Both the position numbers and the translations under genes were made by a program. A model generated the notes under the pieces. The model did not search any database and was not told where the DNA came from. It was given only the letters and a program-made list of their open reading frames with translations. From Stentor coeruleus (lineage: Eukaryota; Ciliophora; Heterotrichea; Heterotrichida; Stentoridae): DNA of 64,000 nucleotides. Below are positions 60,933 through 64,000 of this stretch, one piece after another; the stretch's first letter is position 1; every line of letters starts with the position of its first letter. Location: NCBI GenBank assembly GCA_001970955.1, contig MPUH01000112.1:40872-104871 (forward strand), in the 5' to 3' direction.

Positions 60933-61464
60933 AACTCAAAATTATAAGTAATTATGGGGTGAAATAATGGTGGGATAAGATTTTAATAGGATGATTTGTT
61001 GAATAAAAGAAAGTTAGGGTGTTAGTTGTTAGATGTAGGAATGATTTTTAAAGGAGAAATTAGATGCTATTAAGAGTGAAACCTTGCTTATGGATGATTA
61101 TTAAGTTTTATATTAGCGTAAAGCTGAAAATAATTAAATTAGTTTGAATGAGAGAATATTGTGTGGAGTATATATTGAAGTGATATTATAGCACTTAGTA
61201 TTTATAAATGATAAAAAAAATCAGCTTTTTAAGGGTTTTTTTGAAATACCAAGTTCAAAAAATCATTATTCTACTACATATCTTAGTTTACCTTTAGAGT
61301 TTATACGAAACAAGCTTATCTAACCTTGACTACAAAGGAAAAAAACCCTTCAGCCACCTTAAAAAGTTCTTATCACCTCACAAAACTTTTTTTTATTACC
61401 TAAACTTTACCATAACTGCATTAGAAAAGTATACAATTTATCTAAATCCTAGCAAATTCCTATC
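60933..61464. other. Intergenic region, no gene seen
   Basis: G-rich 5' flank side of the minus-strand gene to about 61200, then C-rich 3' flank of the next minus-strand gene. No RNA gene is recognised. Confidence 0.4.
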
Positions 61465-62193
61465 TTATTTTTTAAATACTTCTATTTTAGCTAGGAATTC
61501 CTCATCTTGTTTCTTGATTTTCTCATCAAGTTCTGTTTTAATCTGTTTAAGTTCTTTTTCTAGCAAATACTGAAGTGGATCAGTAATCAGTGCTTCTTCT
61601 TCCTCTGAATCCAATTCTCGTGGTGGTTCTTCAATAACAGGTTTAATAATATATTCATCCAAAGCAGGAATAGTCTCAGGGATAATCTCAGCACCATCTT
61701 CAAGTCTTAAAATCATAGGAAAAACTCCTTCAAAACGATTAACATTCTTTAAAGATAAATTGCAGTTAGGCAAAAAAGCATAAGTGTAAAGAGAAAAGTG
61801 TCTAAAAAAGCTCACAAGGGCGAATTCAACAACTTTTTTAACCTCAGAAACTGTAAAAACTGCGATGCTTCGAGGCGATCTTTGGACTGAGTGCTTGAGA
61901 AGAAGATTTTTGAAAATCTCGAAAGACTGAGATTCAGATAACCGCTCTGATAAGGATTGGTCAAATACTTGTTTGAAGATTTCTAGTAAGCAGGAAGTCT
62001 TTTCGCTTGTAAATGAATTTGATAAACAAAAGTTCAGGTTACTTAAGTGGAACTCGTAAAAGATATTTTTGTGTATTCCGGTATATGAAGTTTTGATTGT
62101 GTTTTCTAAGAGAATTTTACGTTTGGAACCATTTTGTTCTTGGAGCATCCCTTCGATTGAGCCTTTTGGAATATTTTTGTATACTAAAAACAT
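61465..62193 (-). CDS. CFAP119 (CCDC189)-like ciliary protein
   Basis: 242 residues. The core (about 50-145) reads FHLSNLNFCLSNSFTSEKTSCLLEIFKQVFDQS...SFEIFKNLLLKHSVQRSPRSIAVFTVSEVKKVVEFALVSFFRHFSLYTYAFLPNCNLSL. It follows the pattern of CFAP119/CCDC189: 'eKTS.ll.I', 'F..lll.HSV.RPP.Si.~F' and 'yFRHfkLYkY.F.p.~.L'. The C-terminus is acidic then a coiled coil (LQYLLEKELKQIKTELDEKIKKQDEEFLAKIEVF), also typical. This family is associated with the axonemal central apparatus. I rely on remembered family patterns, so the assignment needs a profile search. Confidence 0.6.
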   Translation of the reverse strand: MFLVYKNIPKGSIEGMLQEQNGSKRKILLENTIKTSYTGIHKNIFYEFHLSNLNFCLSNSFTSEKTSCLLEIFKQVFDQSLSERLSESQSFEIFKNLLLKHSVQRSPRSIAVFTVSEVKKVVEFALVSFFRHFSLYTYAFLPNCNLSLKNVNRFEGVFPMILRLEDGAEIIPETIPALDEYIIKPVIEEPPRELDSEEEEALITDPLQYLLEKELKQIKTELDEKIKKQDEEFLAKIEVFKK

Positions 62194-62347
62194 TTATAAA
62201 AAATTTTGCAAGTTATTATGATAGTTTTATATTATTATGTATGTTTTTAGATGATAAAGTTATTAGCATTATACTTATTTTTTTCACAGCAAAAAATCAA
62301 AAAAGTGTATTTTAATATATCAACTTCATTCTATTGGCTATCTTATA

Positions 62348-63979
62348 ATGGGTAACCAAAAAAAAGAGGCTATCAAAAAGCTCATGGAAATGGGTTTTGA
62401 TGAACCCACAGTAATTTCAGCCCTAGACAATTGCGACGGAAACCAAGAATCTGCATTAGAATATATCCTAAGCAGTGCTTTTAACAAACCATCTATTCCT
62501 TATAGACAAAACCCAAATGTCCCAGTCAATATAAAACCTGGTGAAGATGACATGCAAAAAGCTATAGCCTTATCAATCAAAGAAAACTCTAAATCTCAAC
62601 CAATAGAAATCAAAGAACGTGATCAATCAATTCCTTTAGGTTTAAAAAATACTAGCAGCATACCTTTTTTCTCATCCCTTATTCAAATCTATTATTCCCT
62701 ACCTTTTTTCCGTAAACTCATCTTAAGCCAATCTATAATAATTCAAACAGAAGACCCAAGGAAAAAAAAGTTGTTTAAATTGATTTCTGAGCTGAATTTA
62801 TTGTTTAAATTGATGGAAACAAGTAAGATGAAATATGAAGATACAGTTGGGGTTGTTAATGCTTTTGCTGATATTGATGGAGCTCAATTAGTAAATAATG
62901 AGAAAAGTCATGTTGGGGATTTTTCTATGAGGTTTGTTAGTAGAGTTGAAGAAGGGCTTAGGTATTTGAATAGTCAAAGTGATGAAGAAATTGTTAAAGC
63001 TAAAGAGGATATGTCGTTTTTAATTGAAGGGAGTATGTTATCAGGGATGTTTTTTGGGAAAATGATCCCGAAAATCAGAGCGAAGAAACCTGATGGGGTG
63101 AAGATTAGAGAAGAACTTGGTCCTTTGACATTTGGGAAATTTGAAGTTGAAGTGGATAAAAAGGAGATTTATGAGGCTTGGAGAAGTGCTTTAGCTAAGG
63201 AAATTGATTTGTTCCAAGTCGCTGAAGGGGTTAATGTAAAAGCTAAACAAATCAATTGGATCGATATATTACCAGGAGTTCTTATTTTTGAAATAAACCG
63301 TTTAACAACAGACTCTAAAGGCAACATATCTAAAGCAATAAAACCTTTTTCTTTCCCAATGACTCTTTACCCAGGCCGTTTCCTTCTAAAAAATAGCAAA
63401 AAAACTGTTAAACTACAACGAACTATGGCAAACAAAAAGAAGAGCTTAAAACAATTAGAAAATACAATCGAATCATTTGAAAATTTTAACAATAGAAAAC
63501 AAAACATTTCACAAATGCTTAAACTTTGCTCGAATTTCCTAGAAAATCAAAACAACCAAGAGCTTAAAATTGGTAATGATGAAATATATGTTGACCCTCC
63601 GTTACCAATTGAAAAAAAACCGACTTTAGAAATCGCTTGTAAAGTTATTGGAGATTATTCAGAAAAAGTACAGTCAACACTTGAAGAAATGAAGGAAAAG
63701 TTGAGGACTTGTGAAAAAGATGTTGAGAATATTTTTGATGAAGAGAAATTTAAGAAATCTGAATATGAGTTACATGCTGTGATTGTTCATGATGGAGATG
63801 TTGCTGGTGGGCAAGTTTATGCTTATATGAAGAGAAATGGTATGTGGAAGAAGTTTCATGATATTAATGTCACAGAAATTGGTGAAAAAAGCGTCATATT
63901 CGATTCTTTAGGAGAATATGGTATATCTGGAGCATGCTGCCTTATATATGTTGATAACAATTTACTAAGAGAAAACTAA
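62348..63979 (+). CDS. USP25/28-like ubiquitin hydrolase homologue lacking catalytic Cys and His
   Basis: 543 residues. An N-terminal UBA domain (about 5-44: KKLMEMGFDEPTVISALDNCDGNQESALEYIL) is followed by a UIM (DDMQKAIALSIKEN, 67-80) and a USP fold, the order of USP25/USP28. The catalytic 'GL.N.GNTCWF' box reads GLKNTSSIPFF (98-108), so the Cys is Pro106. The His box reads LHAVIVHDGDVAGGQVYAYM, where GHY is GQVY, so the catalytic His is Gln489. The Asp (FHDINVTEI, Asp505) and the substrate-side WIDILPGVLIFEINR run are kept. It should be inactive as a protease yet may still bind ubiquitin via UBA and UIM. The start is in good context with a short upstream flank. Confidence 0.85.
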   Translation: MGNQKKEAIKKLMEMGFDEPTVISALDNCDGNQESALEYILSSAFNKPSIPYRQNPNVPVNIKPGEDDMQKAIALSIKENSKSQPIEIKERDQSIPLGLKNTSSIPFFSSLIQIYYSLPFFRKLILSQSIIIQTEDPRKKKLFKLISELNLLFKLMETSKMKYEDTVGVVNAFADIDGAQLVNNEKSHVGDFSMRFVSRVEEGLRYLNSQSDEEIVKAKEDMSFLIEGSMLSGMFFGKMIPKIRAKKPDGVKIREELGPLTFGKFEVEVDKKEIYEAWRSALAKEIDLFQVAEGVNVKAKQINWIDILPGVLIFEINRLTTDSKGNISKAIKPFSFPMTLYPGRFLLKNSKKTVKLQRTMANKKKSLKQLENTIESFENFNNRKQNISQMLKLCSNFLENQNNQELKIGNDEIYVDPPLPIEKKPTLEIACKVIGDYSEKVQSTLEEMKEKLRTCEKDVENIFDEEKFKKSEYELHAVIVHDGDVAGGQVYAYMKRNGMWKKFHDINVTEIGEKSVIFDSLGEYGISGACCLIYVDNNLLREN

Positions 63980-64000
63980 ATAAGATAGCAAACTTATATT

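Overview
The window looks like macronuclear DNA of a heterotrich ciliate, most likely Stentor or a close relative. It is very AT-rich and gene-dense, with short intergenic gaps. Genes end in TAA, TAG or TGA (for example the phosphatase gene stops in TGA at 20565-20567), and no reading frame needs a reassigned stop, so the standard code is used. Five introns can be placed with confidence; all are exactly 15 nt, begin GTA, end AG and have A at position 10. Tiny 15-nt introns plus the standard code is the published Stentor pattern. The species call is inference.

Layout. 1-8 kb: a rhodanese-like protein with a CaaX-type end, a small coiled-coil protein, a large three-exon PI4-kinase-like gene with lost catalytic motifs (minus strand), and a Jupiter/JPT1-like protein. 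8-13 kb: a coiled-coil protein, SRP14, a small coiled-coil protein and a two-repeat Myb protein with a 15-nt intron. 13-20 kb: a bacterial-type D-Ala-D-Ala carboxypeptidase-like enzyme, tRNA-Pro(AGG), an NBR1-like autophagy receptor, a two-helix membrane protein and a long coiled-coil protein. 20-28 kb: proteasome subunit alpha7, an FCP/SCP-type phosphatase, an SPX-EXS phosphate exporter, a YeeE/YedE transporter broken by one in-frame TAA, and a paralogue of the long coiled-coil protein. 28-36 kb: two SHIPPO-repeat axonemal proteins, a DOMON-like secreted protein, a degenerate P-type ATPase and a PCNA homologue. 36-46 kb: an ABCC transporter, a linker histone H1 with a globular domain, and a coiled-coil protein. 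46-64 kb: CEP164, a dynamin-like GTPase with a decayed copy of its 5' end just upstream, a CFAP20-domain protein, dCMP deaminase, two paralogous basic proteins, a PHO80-like cyclin, a copine, an EF-hand-like lipidated protein, a CFAP119-like protein and a USP25/28-like protein without its catalytic residues.

No operon-like pathway is apparent; these are mostly independent eukaryotic housekeeping and ciliary genes. Two themes recur. Ciliary or basal-body functions are frequent (CEP164, two SHIPPO proteins, CFAP20-domain, CFAP119-like). At least three large proteins keep an enzyme fold but have lost catalytic residues (PI4K-like, P-type ATPase-like, USP-like).

Four single N positions are each flanked by near-identical direct copies (54 to 182 bp). 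These look like scaffold joins where overlapping contig ends were not merged, not biological repeats. Intergenic DNA shows a strong strand asymmetry: 3' flanks are G-rich and C-poor on the sense strand, and 5' flanks are the reverse.
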